This document shows, one piece after another, positions 9,019 to 17,389 of a stretch of 64,000 bases of DNA. The stretch is from Burkholderia ambifaria (GTDB taxonomy: Bacteria > Pseudomonadota > Gammaproteobacteria > Burkholderiales > Burkholderiaceae), in contig NZ_LKPJ01000007.1 of the NCBI RefSeq assembly GCF_001443045.1, positions 181,790 to 245,789 on the forward strand. Reading direction: 5' to 3'. Every line of letters begins with the position of its first letter. The first letter of the stretch is position 1. The position numbers and the translations under genes were made by a program. The notes below the pieces were generated by a model. The model ran no database searches. It saw only the letters and a program-made list of their open reading frames with translations, and was not told the origin of the DNA.

Positions 9019-10020
9019 ATGAATCTCGTATCGATCCAGGCGCCCGCCGCCGTCGTGATGATCCGGCCGCACCGCTTCGTGCCGAACCCGCAGACCGCGG
9101 CCGACAACGCGTTCCAGCGCATGGCGGCCGGCGGCGCGAACGACACGTCGTCGGTGTCGGCCGCCGCGCGCGACGAAGTCACGGCCGCCGCGCAAACGCT
9201 CGCCGATGCAGGTGTGCGCGTACACGTGTTCGACGACCACGGCGAGCGCGACACGCCCGACTCCGTGTTCCCGAACAACTGGTTCTCCACGCATCCGGGC
9301 GGACACGTCGCGCTGTATCCGATGTATAGCCCGAACCGCCGCCGCGAGCGGCGCGCCGACATCGTCGAAATGCTGAAGGCCGAGTACCGCGTGCAGGACG
9401 TGATCGACTACTCGGGGCTCGAATACGACGACGTGTTCCTGGAAGGCACCGGCGCGATGGTGCTCGATCACGTCGCGCGGATCGCGTACGCCGCACGTTC
9501 GCGCCGCGCCGATCCGGTCGCGCTCGAGCGCTTCTGCACGAACTTCAACTTCGAGCCGATCTGCTTCGACACGGCCGATGCGAACGGCCGCCCGATCTAT
9601 CACACGAACGTGATGATGAGCGTCGCCACCGAATTCGCGATGGTCGGCCTCGACCTGATCGCCGACCGCCGGCGCCGTGACGAGATCGCGCAACGCCTCG
9701 CCGAAACGGGGCGCACGGTGATCGCGCTCGATCACGCGCAGATCGCGAATTTCGCGGGCAATACGCTGGAACTGTCGGGCAAGGACGGGCGCGTGCTTGC
9801 GCTGTCGCGGCGTGCGTTCGACTGTCTCACCGGCGACCAGCGCGCGACGATCGAGCGCTCCGCGCGGCTGCTGCCGCTCGACGTGCCGACGATCGAACTG
9901 GCCGGCGGGTCGGTGCGTTGCATGTTGGCGGGGATTCATCTCGCGCGGCGCTCGGCAGCGGACAGCGTGACGGAAGTTGCGTCAGTCACGCGGCAGCACG
10001 AGCCGGCGCTTCAGCACTGA
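9019..10020 (+). CDS. ctlX: Citrulline/arginine-type hydrolase of the CtlX family
   Basis: A 333-residue member of the guanidine-group modifying (amidinotransferase-fold) superfamily. Visible landmarks are PDSVFPNNWFSTH near residue 75, EGTGAMVLDH, YHTNVMMSV (catalytic histidine) and ELAGGSVRCMLAGIHL near the C-terminus (catalytic cysteine). The family is annotated as citrulline-utilising hydrolases that yield ornithine; arginine or dimethylarginine activity is also possible. Its position directly after ornithine cyclodeaminase, under an Lrp-type regulator, supports a pathway feeding ornithine to proline. The family is fairly clear; the exact substrate is inference. Confidence 0.85.
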   Translation: MNLVSIQAPAAVVMIRPHRFVPNPQTAADNAFQRMAAGGANDTSSVSAAARDEVTAAAQTLADAGVRVHVFDDHGERDTPDSVFPNNWFSTHPGGHVALYPMYSPNRRRERRADIVEMLKAEYRVQDVIDYSGLEYDDVFLEGTGAMVLDHVARIAYAARSRRADPVALERFCTNFNFEPICFDTADANGRPIYHTNVMMSVATEFAMVGLDLIADRRRRDEIAQRLAETGRTVIALDHAQIANFAGNTLELSGKDGRVLALSRRAFDCLTGDQRATIERSARLLPLDVPTIELAGGSVRCMLAGIHLARRSAADSVTEVASVTRQHEPALQH

Positions 10021-10169
10021 AAACAGCGATCGGCTGCCGATGCGTGGCGCCGGCAACCGCTATCCCGATGTCGAACGGAAGGTGGCGCGCCGGCGATGTA
10101 CGCACACCGGCGCGTCACCTCGACATGCATCGTCATACTGACGATATTCGTGCATGCGCACGACAGCGC

Positions 10170-12977
10170 TCAACCGCCCAGCAGCTTCAACCCGGCCGGC
10201 AGCGTTTCGCCGAACACGCGCGCCGTATCGGCTTCGTCGAACGCAATCGCTTCGCGCACCATGTCGATCCACGCGGCCGATGCATTCGCGGCCGACAGAC
10301 GCTTGATCACCGCTTCACGCGTGTCGTCCGGCAAATCGCGTTCGCGGTCGCCCGTCATCCGCGCGATTTGCGCAACCGCGAATGCAGCGGGTTCGACCTG
10401 CTTCCAGTCCAGCGCGAACAGCGCGTCGAGCCAGCGATTCGCCATCTCGGCCGGCACGACGCTGTGCGCGCTGCCGTAGAACGGCCGCCGCGCGCCGATC
10501 CGCCCGAGCGCCCACGCGCACAACGTGCGCTCGGCCGGCTTCTGCAACTGCACGATCAATCGCTCGGCCAGCTCCACCTTGCGCTCGACGGGCAATCGCT
10601 CGAGCGACGCGGACAAGCGCGTCATGTCGGCCGGGCCGACCTTGGCCGGGTCGAACGGCAGCTTGCGGCGCTTGTCGTCGGATGGTTCGAGGAATGCGAT
10701 CGCGTCGCGCACCTGCGTTTGCGCGTCGTCGTCGAGACCGCCGGCCACGCGCCGCCACAGCGTCCACCACTCCGACCACACCTGCGCGTCGTTCACGTAC
10801 TGAATCCCGTCGTCGAACAGCGGCCACAGCTGCTCGATACGCCATGCATCGAGCGGATGACCGAAGCCCGGACGCAGGCAATAGCCGGCGAGGTTCAGCC
10901 ATGCGCGTTCGTGATCGGCCGAGCGCCGCCGCCTGCGCGCTCGTCCGAGCAACGCATCGAACAGTTCGCGGGCGAGCGCGACGTCCCACTCGTCGCGCGG
11001 GCCGAGCACCTGTTCAAGTTGCGCGCGCAACCGTCGCGTATCCTTCGGCGTGACGTCCGCGGACTTGCCGCCGAACGAGCGGTCGATCAGCTCGATCGCG
11101 TGGTCGAGACGCGGATGGCGCGCGAGCGCGGCGTCGTCACCCTGCGTGGGCGTATCGCCGCGCAACTGGAACTCGAGCCGCCAGCGCCGCGCGGCATCAT
11201 CGGTCGCGATGCAATGCATTTCGAGCGTGCCGACCTCGGTCAGCGACGCGGTGAGTTTCACCGGCGTTTCGCGTGCGTCGCCGCCGGCCTGCCGATCGAC
11301 GACCGTCGCGATCGGCGGCAGCCGCACGAAATCGCCGCCTTCCAGCTCGACGAGATCGCCGGGCCGGTATGCGGCCTCGGCCACCGTCGACACGAGATGG
11401 AAACGCACCGGCTGCCCGAGTTGCAGCGCGAACGTGCGCTCGTCGAGCCGGATCTCGCGGCCTTCCTCGGTGCCGCGCGGCAGCAGGCAGACGCCGCGCG
11501 GTGCCGCGCCCCCGTCACCATCGTCGAGCACGAGGAAATAGCTGCGCGCGGAGCCACCGCCGATGCGCGGTGCATGCCCGGCCCGCGCGAGGCCATAGGC
11601 CACCGCGCCGCGCGCGACCGCCACGTCCGGATGCGCGTTGTGCAACACATCGAGCGGCGCGCCACGCCATGCGCCGAGCGTCTGCGCGAGACGGCCGGCG
11701 AGTGCGCCCGCGCGGAACACGCCACCGTTGAGCAGCAGCGTGTCGGGCAGCGGGCCTTGCGCATGACGATTCAGGAACGCGGCGACGTGGCGCGTAACGG
11801 CCGGGTCGCTCGCATACGGCAAGCCGAATTCGACGATCGCGGTCCGCGCACGGCGCGGCAGCTCGCCGGCATCGACCTGCGGAAAGAAACCGTCGACGAC
11901 GATCTGCTCGACTTCCTGCCGCGTCAGCTCGGCCGAGCGCGCGCCGCCGACGAGCTTGCTGCCCGCGCCGAGCAGGGTCACGGTGACGGACGCCGGCGCG
12001 TCGTCGCCGAGCAGCCGCTCCTTCGCGGTACGGCAGCGTTCGACGAGCTGCGACAGGCTCGCGGCGGACAGCCGCGTGCCGGGCTCGGTCAGCCGTGTCT
12101 CGACCAGGCGCGCGAGCGCGAGGTCCATGTTGTCGCCGCCGAGCATCAGGTGATTGCCGACGCCAACGCGCGTGAAGGCCGGTTCGCCGTCGTCGCCGGG
12201 CGCGACGTCGACCAGCGTGAGATCGGTCGTGCCGCCGCCGACGTCGCAGATCAGCACGCGGCGCGGTGCGGCGAACGTGTCGCGCAACGTCGCGCGCTGG
12301 CCGTACAACCAGTCGTAGAACGCGGCCTGCGGCTCTTCCAGCAACCGCAGCGCCGGCAGTTTCGCGCGCCTGGCGGCCTCGACCGTCAACGCGCGCGCGC
12401 CGTCGTCGAACGACGCAGGCACCGTCAGGATGACGTCCTGCTTCGCGAGCGGCGCATCGGGAAAGTGCGCATCCCACGCGGCGCGCACGTGCGCGAGATA
12501 GCTCGCGCTCGCGTCGACCGGCGACACCTTGTCGACGCCTTCGGCCGCGCCCCACGGCAGGATCGCCGCGAGCCGGTCGACCGACGCGTGCGACAGCCAG
12601 CTCTTCGCGCTGGTGACGAGCCGGCCCGGCACCTGCGCGCCGAGCGTGCGCGCATAGCGGCCGATCACCGGCGGCAGCGCGCCGGCGCTGCCGTTTCCAT
12701 CGTCACGATCACCCGGGCCGCCAGCACGGCCGCCGCCCGAACGGGCGGCCGCGTCGCGCGCGCCGGACATCTGCCACGGCAGCCGCAGCGCCTCCGCCGC
12801 GAGTTCGCCCGCCGCCGGGTGATAGCGCACCGACGGCAGCAGCGGCTGCGCGGCCACCGCGCCGGGGCCGACCAGCTGCTCGACGTCGAACACGCGGATC
12901 GCGTCGGAGCCGGCCTCGACGTATGCGACGACCGTGTTGCTCGTGCCGAGGTCGATGCCGACCGTATAGCGCTTCAT
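10170..12977 (-). CDS. Hsp70-family protein with C-terminal DUF3731 region
   Basis: A 935-residue DnaK-like ATPase. The phosphate-1 motif is GIDLGTSNTVVAYVE (residues 7-21), the phosphate-2 motif CDVGGGTTDLTLVD, and the adenosine-side segment GGDNMDLALARL. The N-terminal ATPase lobe carries a Gly/Asp-rich insertion not found in DnaK. After the ATPase and a beta-rich region, the last 300 residues form an alpha-helical domain (LDHAIELIDRSFGGKSADV onwards) resembling DUF3731, which replaces the usual lid. It starts six bases after the upstream Hsp70 gene stops, so it is the last gene of a three-gene operon. It is not the housekeeping DnaK: no J-protein or GrpE gene is nearby. Confidence 0.85.
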   Translation of the reverse strand: MKRYTVGIDLGTSNTVVAYVEAGSDAIRVFDVEQLVGPGAVAAQPLLPSVRYHPAAGELAAEALRLPWQMSGARDAAARSGGGRAGGPGDRDDGNGSAGALPPVIGRYARTLGAQVPGRLVTSAKSWLSHASVDRLAAILPWGAAEGVDKVSPVDASASYLAHVRAAWDAHFPDAPLAKQDVILTVPASFDDGARALTVEAARRAKLPALRLLEEPQAAFYDWLYGQRATLRDTFAAPRRVLICDVGGGTTDLTLVDVAPGDDGEPAFTRVGVGNHLMLGGDNMDLALARLVETRLTEPGTRLSAASLSQLVERCRTAKERLLGDDAPASVTVTLLGAGSKLVGGARSAELTRQEVEQIVVDGFFPQVDAGELPRRARTAIVEFGLPYASDPAVTRHVAAFLNRHAQGPLPDTLLLNGGVFRAGALAGRLAQTLGAWRGAPLDVLHNAHPDVAVARGAVAYGLARAGHAPRIGGGSARSYFLVLDDGDGGAAPRGVCLLPRGTEEGREIRLDERTFALQLGQPVRFHLVSTVAEAAYRPGDLVELEGGDFVRLPPIATVVDRQAGGDARETPVKLTASLTEVGTLEMHCIATDDAARRWRLEFQLRGDTPTQGDDAALARHPRLDHAIELIDRSFGGKSADVTPKDTRRLRAQLEQVLGPRDEWDVALARELFDALLGRARRRRRSADHERAWLNLAGYCLRPGFGHPLDAWRIEQLWPLFDDGIQYVNDAQVWSEWWTLWRRVAGGLDDDAQTQVRDAIAFLEPSDDKRRKLPFDPAKVGPADMTRLSASLERLPVERKVELAERLIVQLQKPAERTLCAWALGRIGARRPFYGSAHSVVPAEMANRWLDALFALDWKQVEPAAFAVAQIARMTGDRERDLPDDTREAVIKRLSAANASAAWIDMVREAIAFDEADTARVFGETLPAGLKLLGG

Positions 12978-12982
12978 CGCGC

Positions 12983-14824
12983 TCAGGCGGCGCCGCGCAC
13001 GTCGAACTCGACCTTCCAGCGCTCGTTCGTGCCACTCGGGATCGCCTCGAGTTCGAGCGTGCCGGCTTCGGTCACGCGCGCATGCAGCTTCACCGGCACG
13101 ATCTCGCCGACCGTGCGTCCTTCGGCGGGCAGCGTGGCCTGGATTTCCTCGAGTTCCTGCAGCTCTTCCGGCGACCAGTAGTCGAGCAGCGTGCCGACCT
13201 GGTCCTGGCGGCGCACCGACGACCCGAAGAAGCGGAACTGCACCGGTTCGCCGACGACGAGCCCGAACTCCTGCGGCGGCAGCGCGGCATCCGAGCCTTC
13301 CTCCATCCCGAACGGCGCGACGCACAGCGCCTGCACCGGCGGCTCCAGCCCCGGCACCGCGGGCATCGCCGACTCGATCGCGACGTAGTACGCACGCGCC
13401 GTGCCGCCGCGAATGCGCACGCCACGGCCGCGCTTCACATAGCCGTAGTACGCCGCGCCACGCGCGACCGCGAGATCGAGGTCCGCGCCTTCGAGCAGGC
13501 GCGCGGCCGGCGCGCCTTCGGCTGCGAGCCAGCTGTTGAGCGTATCGAGCACGCGCTGCGTGAGCAGCGTCGACTTGAACACGCCGCCGTTGAACAGCAC
13601 GGCGGTCGGATGCAGGAACGTCGCGCCCTGCGGCAGCGTGCGCTGCACGCCTTCGAGCGCATCGAGTGCTGCGACCTGACGGCCGAGGAACGCGGCGAGA
13701 TGGCGCGTGATGCCCGCGTCCTGCGCATACGGCAGGCCGAGTTGCGTCAGGCCGACGCGCGCGCGGCTCACCGGGCGCGCGGCTGCGTCGACTTGCGGGA
13801 AGAAGCCTTCGAGGATCGTCTGCGTGAGTTCCGCGCGCGTGAGCTCCGTGCGGATCGACCCGCCGATCAGCTTCGAGCCGCGGCTCGGCACGACGAGCGG
13901 CACCGCGTCGGTCGTCGGGTCGGACAGCAGCGTTTCCTTCGCGGCGCGGCACGCGTAGGTCAGCGCGCGCAGTTGCCACGGATCGGCCTGCGTGCCCTGC
14001 TGCGCGAGCTTGCGCGCGACCACGTGCGCGAGCGCGAGATCCATGTTGTCGCCGCCGAGCAGGATGTGCTCGCCGACCGCCACGCGATGCAGTTCCAGGT
14101 TGCCGTCGCGCTCGACCACCGCGATCAGCGACAGGTCGGTCGTGCCGCCGCCGACGTCCACGCACAGGATCAGGTCGCCGACCTGCACCTGCTTGCGCCA
14201 GCCGCCTTCGCTCTTCTGGATCCAGCTGTAGAGCGCCGCCTGCGGCTCCTCGAGCAGCGTCATCCGCGCGTAGCCGGCGGCACGCGCGGCTTCCGCCGTC
14301 AGTTCGCGCGCGGCCGGGTCGAACGACGCGGGGATCGTCACCGTCACGTCCTGATCGACGAACGGCGCGTCGGGATGCGTGTGGTCCCACGCCTCGCGCA
14401 GGTGCGTCAGGTAGCGGATCGAGCTTTCCAGCGGCGACACGCGCGACACTTCGGGCGGCGCATCGCTCGGCAGGATCGCCGCGCGGCGATCGACGCCCGG
14501 GTGGCACAGCCAGCTTTTCGCGCTCGACACGAGGCGGATCGGCGTGCCCGCGCCGCGCGTGCGTGCCATTTCGCCGACCGCGAAGCCGCGCGAGGCCGTC
14601 CACGGCAGCGTCAGGTCGCCCTGCGTGAGTTCGCTTTCATGCGGAAGATAGAGGAACGACGGCAGCAGGTCGCGCGACTCCAGCGCGCCGGGCGCGGTGA
14701 GCTGCGCGATCGGCAGCACCTGCTGCGTGATGGTTTCGCCGTCGCTCGCGGCGCTGTCGACGTACGACAGCGCGCAGTGGGTGGTACCAAGGTCGATACC
14801 GATCGAATAGCGCGGATCGCTCAC
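12983..14824 (-). CDS. Hsp70-family protein (DnaK-like ATPase)
   Basis: A 613-residue DnaK-like protein with GIDLGTTHCALSYVDSA at the N-terminus, CVDVGGGTTDLSLIA in the middle of the ATPase and LLGGDNMDLALAHVV. It starts at GTG, overlapping the TGA of the DUF2760 gene by four bases (GTGA), and ends five bases before the second Hsp70 gene. Translational coupling therefore links all three products. The substrate-binding part is short compared with DnaK and no EEVD-like tail is seen. Such non-canonical Hsp70 pairs are likely to serve a dedicated client, not general folding; the client is not evident from the neighbours. Confidence 0.88.
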   Translation of the reverse strand: MSDPRYSIGIDLGTTHCALSYVDSAASDGETITQQVLPIAQLTAPGALESRDLLPSFLYLPHESELTQGDLTLPWTASRGFAVGEMARTRGAGTPIRLVSSAKSWLCHPGVDRRAAILPSDAPPEVSRVSPLESSIRYLTHLREAWDHTHPDAPFVDQDVTVTIPASFDPAARELTAEAARAAGYARMTLLEEPQAALYSWIQKSEGGWRKQVQVGDLILCVDVGGGTTDLSLIAVVERDGNLELHRVAVGEHILLGGDNMDLALAHVVARKLAQQGTQADPWQLRALTYACRAAKETLLSDPTTDAVPLVVPSRGSKLIGGSIRTELTRAELTQTILEGFFPQVDAAARPVSRARVGLTQLGLPYAQDAGITRHLAAFLGRQVAALDALEGVQRTLPQGATFLHPTAVLFNGGVFKSTLLTQRVLDTLNSWLAAEGAPAARLLEGADLDLAVARGAAYYGYVKRGRGVRIRGGTARAYYVAIESAMPAVPGLEPPVQALCVAPFGMEEGSDAALPPQEFGLVVGEPVQFRFFGSSVRRQDQVGTLLDYWSPEELQELEEIQATLPAEGRTVGEIVPVKLHARVTEAGTLELEAIPSGTNERWKVEFDVRGAA

Positions 14825-15411
14825 AGTTCCACCTCCGCCGGTGCGACGACCGATGCGTCGTGGCTGCCCGTCAGCTTCGGCAGGCGCACGTCGGCCACGC
14901 GCCAGCCGCGATGGCTGACCGTGCCCGAGAACGGTGCCGAGCCGACCACGTTGCCCGTCACGCGCACGGCCGTCGCGTCGAAACCGGCCGGCAGCGTCAC
15001 GCGGCTGCCTTCGGCTTCATCGCGCACCGGCACGATCGTGAAGTGCTCGCGCAGTGCGGCGCGGCAGCCGTCGTGCACGAGGCGGGCGGCAGCGCCGATG
15101 TCGGCGTCCGCGTAGCCGGCGATGTCTTCCTCGACGAAGTCGATGAAGCGCGCATCGCGCTGCAGCAGGCCGAGCAGTTGCAGCGCGGCTTGCGGGCTGG
15201 CTTCGCGCAGCTCGGGGGCCTTCACGGGCGCGGGTGCCGGAGCCGGCGCTGCGGCGGGCGCCGGCGCAACCGGGGCCGGGGCAACCGGCGCCGGGGCGCC
15301 GTCGCGCACGCGCAGCACGCCGGCCGCGAACTCGCGGTTGCCGAGCACGGAGAAGAACGTGCCGACGGCCAGCGATAGCCGGCCGAAGAAGGACAGGTTG
15401 GATTCGGGCAT
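14821..15411 (-). CDS. DUF2760 domain protein
   Basis: A 196-residue protein of unknown function. It starts MPESNLSFFGRLSLAVGTFF, possibly an amphipathic or weak membrane-associating helix. A long Pro/Ala linker (residues about 42-68) follows, then a globular C-terminal domain resembling DUF2760 (ALQLLGLLQRDARFIDFVEEDI ... FTIVPVRDEAEGSRVTLP). The chosen ATG has an AGGAG site ten bases upstream. It is the first gene of the operon with the two Hsp70-like proteins, so it may be their client, adaptor or membrane anchor. Confidence 0.75.
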   Translation of the reverse strand: MPESNLSFFGRLSLAVGTFFSVLGNREFAAGVLRVRDGAPAPVAPAPVAPAPAAAPAPAPAPVKAPELREASPQAALQLLGLLQRDARFIDFVEEDIAGYADADIGAAARLVHDGCRAALREHFTIVPVRDEAEGSRVTLPAGFDATAVRVTGNVVGSAPFSGTVSHRGWRVADVRLPKLTGSHDASVVAPAEVEL

Positions 15412-15670
15412 GGGGTCTGGACTCCTGTGGGCTCGCGACGCGGCGAGCATCTTGCCTGGGCGCCCTGCAACGGCGTGCGATTGCGCACTGCCGCCGCCCG
15501 GCGCGTGATTCGGACGCACCCTCTCGGGTGCGGAAAACCCGTATTTTGCCCTGTGGCGGGCAAACCGGGCAGAAGTTGGGGGACAGAACACGATGGCGCG
15601 ACGATTTCGCGCCGCGCCGGATTACGTCGGACTACCGGCTATCTCCGATCGGCCGCGATGTTGCGGCGCG

Positions 15671-15802
15671 TCAGCGCGGCTTGCGGCGGCGCGCCGCCTT
15701 CGCTTCGAAATCGCGCGACAGCATGCCCAGCGTGACCTCGCCGAAGCGCGCGAGCAGCACCGCTTCCGCCTCTTTCAGCGTGGCCGACAGATGCGCATTG
15801 AC
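15671..15802 (-). pseudogene. Possible C-terminal remnant of an unidentified gene
   Basis: The minus-strand frame ends with a protein-like tail of about 43 residues, containing ATLKEAEAVLLARFGEV and DFEAKAARRRKPR followed by a stop. It looks like the genuine basic C-terminus of a protein. Upstream of about 15802 the frame turns into low-quality sequence antisense to the oxidoreductase remnant. I do not recognise the family. The fragment faces away from the adjoining remnant, as expected if a deletion removed the shared promoter and the 5' parts of two divergent genes. Confidence 0.35.
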
Positions 15803-15811
15803 CGCCTGTTC

Positions 15812-16186
15812 GAAGCGGAAGCGGCGCTGCTCCGCACACGTGGCGTGCGTATCGAGCGGTCGCCGGTCGTCGACATCCTCGGCGATGCACCGCGTATCGA
15901 AGCGCTGCGGCTCGCCGACGGGCAGGTCGTGCCGATCGATGCGCTGTTCGTCGGCGCGCGTACGGAAATGGCGAGCGATCTCGCGCAACAGCTCGGCTGC
16001 GCGTTCGACGAAGGGCCGCTCGGCATGGCGATTCGCGTCGATACATGGAAGCAGACGAGCGTTCCCGGCGTGTTCGCGGCCGGCGATGCGTCGAGCCTGA
16101 TGACGAATGCGACGTTCGCGTCGGCGTCGGGCGTCGCGGCCGCCGTGGGCGCGCATCGTTCGCTGATTTTCGGACCCGCGGCGTGA
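15812..16186 (+). pseudogene. C-terminal remnant of a thioredoxin-reductase-like FAD oxidoreductase
   Basis: About 125 residues match the C-terminal half of NAD(P)/FAD-dependent oxidoreductases of the thioredoxin reductase type. Visible are a second Rossmann-like segment ending in RTRGVRIERSPVVDILG, then GQVVPIDALFVGARTEM, and the FAD-binding GVFAAGDASSLMTNATFA near the end. The FAD GxGxxG motif, the redox CxxC and the first NADPH-binding half are absent, and the frame upstream of 15812 is not protein-like. The gene therefore lost its 5' half. The coordinates mark the recognisable part only. Confidence 0.7.
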
Positions 16187-16313
16187 GGCAGGTGAAGCCG
16201 CGTGCTGCGTGACGCGGCATCGCCCCTTCCTCGAGGCCTCGCTCACGTCGATCCACGCGCGCGCTTGTCGATATCCATGGTCGCATCGTTGGATTCACCC
16301 AGCGATGTAATGT

Positions 16314-16339
16314 TTAATGCTCGGCAACGCCAGCATTAA
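16314..16339. promoter_or_regulatory. LysR-type inverted repeat upstream of the LysR gene
   Basis: A perfect inverted repeat TTAATGC - 12 bases - GCATTAA ends eleven bases before the ATG of the LysR-family regulator. The same layout, with one change in each arm, recurs at 17302-17327 before the next gene. It is probably the autoregulatory operator of this regulator. Confidence 0.6.
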
Positions 16340-16349
16340 GAGACACGAA

Positions 16350-17276
16350 ATGCTCGACCTCGAAGACCTTCGCCTCGTGCGCGCGATCGGCGCATCGCGC
16401 TCATTGGCATCCGCCGCTCGGCTGCTCGACCTCACCCCGCCCGCGGTCACGATCCGCCTGCAGCGGATGGAGGCGCGGCTGGACGTCCGCCTTGCCGTGC
16501 GACAGCCGAAAGGGATCGCATTGACCGACGAAGGTCAGCGGCTGTATCAGGAAGCCGTCGAGATTCTCGAGCGCGTCGAGGCACTGCCGGTCAACCTCTC
16601 CGGCGATCACGGCGACGTGCAGGGCACGCTGCGCGTCGTCGCGCCGTTCGGCTTCGGACGCAAGTACGTCGCGCGGATCGTGCGTGACGTGCAACGCGCG
16701 CATCGGAAGCTCGAGATCTCGCTGCACCTGTCGGAAAGCCCGTTGAGCAGCGCGTCGGGCGCCGACGTGGTCGTGCACGTCGGCAGCCTGAAGTCGTCGT
16801 CGTGGATCGGCTATCCGCTCGCCCCCAACGAGCGCTTCCTGTGCGCGAGCCCCGGTTACGCGCGTCGCATCGGCGAACTGAATCATCCGTCGGACCTGGC
16901 CCGGTATGACTGCCTGTGCCTGCGCGAGAACGACGAGGACATCCCGCGCTGGCACTTCTCGCAAACCGGCGACAACAAGGGCGAACCCAGGCGATCCGCG
17001 GTGATTCGCGTAACGGGCGCGCTTTCGTCGAACGACGGCACTGTCATCACCGACTGGGCACTGGCCGGGCTCGGCATCGTGGAGCGCTCGGAATGGGACG
17101 TCGCGCCGCTGCTGGCGAACGGCAAGCTGGTCAGGCTGCTGCCCGACTGGCATCTGCCGCCCGCGCCGGTGACCGCGCTGCTGCCGTCGCGCACCGGCCG
17201 CTCCGCGCGGCAACGGGTTTTTCTCGATGCCGCGAAGCAATTTCTCGATCCGCCGCCATGGCGCGGCAAGGCATGA
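16350..17276 (+). CDS. LysR-family transcriptional regulator
   Basis: The N-terminal helix-turn-helix reads MLDLEDLRLVRAIGASRSLA, then ARLLDLTPPAVTIRLQRMEARL. An effector-binding domain of the usual two-lobed kind follows, to about residue 300. An in-frame ATG at 16317 exists but lies inside the inverted repeat, so 16350 (308 residues) is the more likely start. The gene is followed on the same strand by a DSD1-type enzyme whose promoter carries the matching repeat. It is therefore probably the activator of D-amino-acid catabolism here. Confidence 0.9.
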   Translation: MLDLEDLRLVRAIGASRSLASAARLLDLTPPAVTIRLQRMEARLDVRLAVRQPKGIALTDEGQRLYQEAVEILERVEALPVNLSGDHGDVQGTLRVVAPFGFGRKYVARIVRDVQRAHRKLEISLHLSESPLSSASGADVVVHVGSLKSSSWIGYPLAPNERFLCASPGYARRIGELNHPSDLARYDCLCLRENDEDIPRWHFSQTGDNKGEPRRSAVIRVTGALSSNDGTVITDWALAGLGIVERSEWDVAPLLANGKLVRLLPDWHLPPAPVTALLPSRTGRSARQRVFLDAAKQFLDPPPWRGKA

Positions 17277-17301
17277 GCGGCTTTCCTGGATTAAATATCG
17301 C

Positions 17302-17327
17302 TTAATGATCGATTTGGCATGCGTTAA
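17302..17327 (+). promoter_or_regulatory. LysR-type box upstream of the DSD1-family gene
   Basis: TTAATGA - 12 bases - GCGTTAA, the same arm length and spacing as the box at 16314-16339 (TTAATGC - 12 - GCATTAA). It lies 63 bases before the start of the downstream enzyme gene, a usual distance for a LysR activation site. A further TTAA follows the same pattern at 17291. Confidence 0.6.
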
Positions 17328-17389
17328 ACACGCCGCTTGCCAAACACCCTACAGTGTTCGCTGTCGGCAACCCACCGAGGCAACGCATC

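Noticed and set aside
9918..15115. Long plus-strand frames across the Hsp70 genes
   Set aside because: They are antisense to two clear Hsp70 proteins and lack ribosome sites and recognisable domains.
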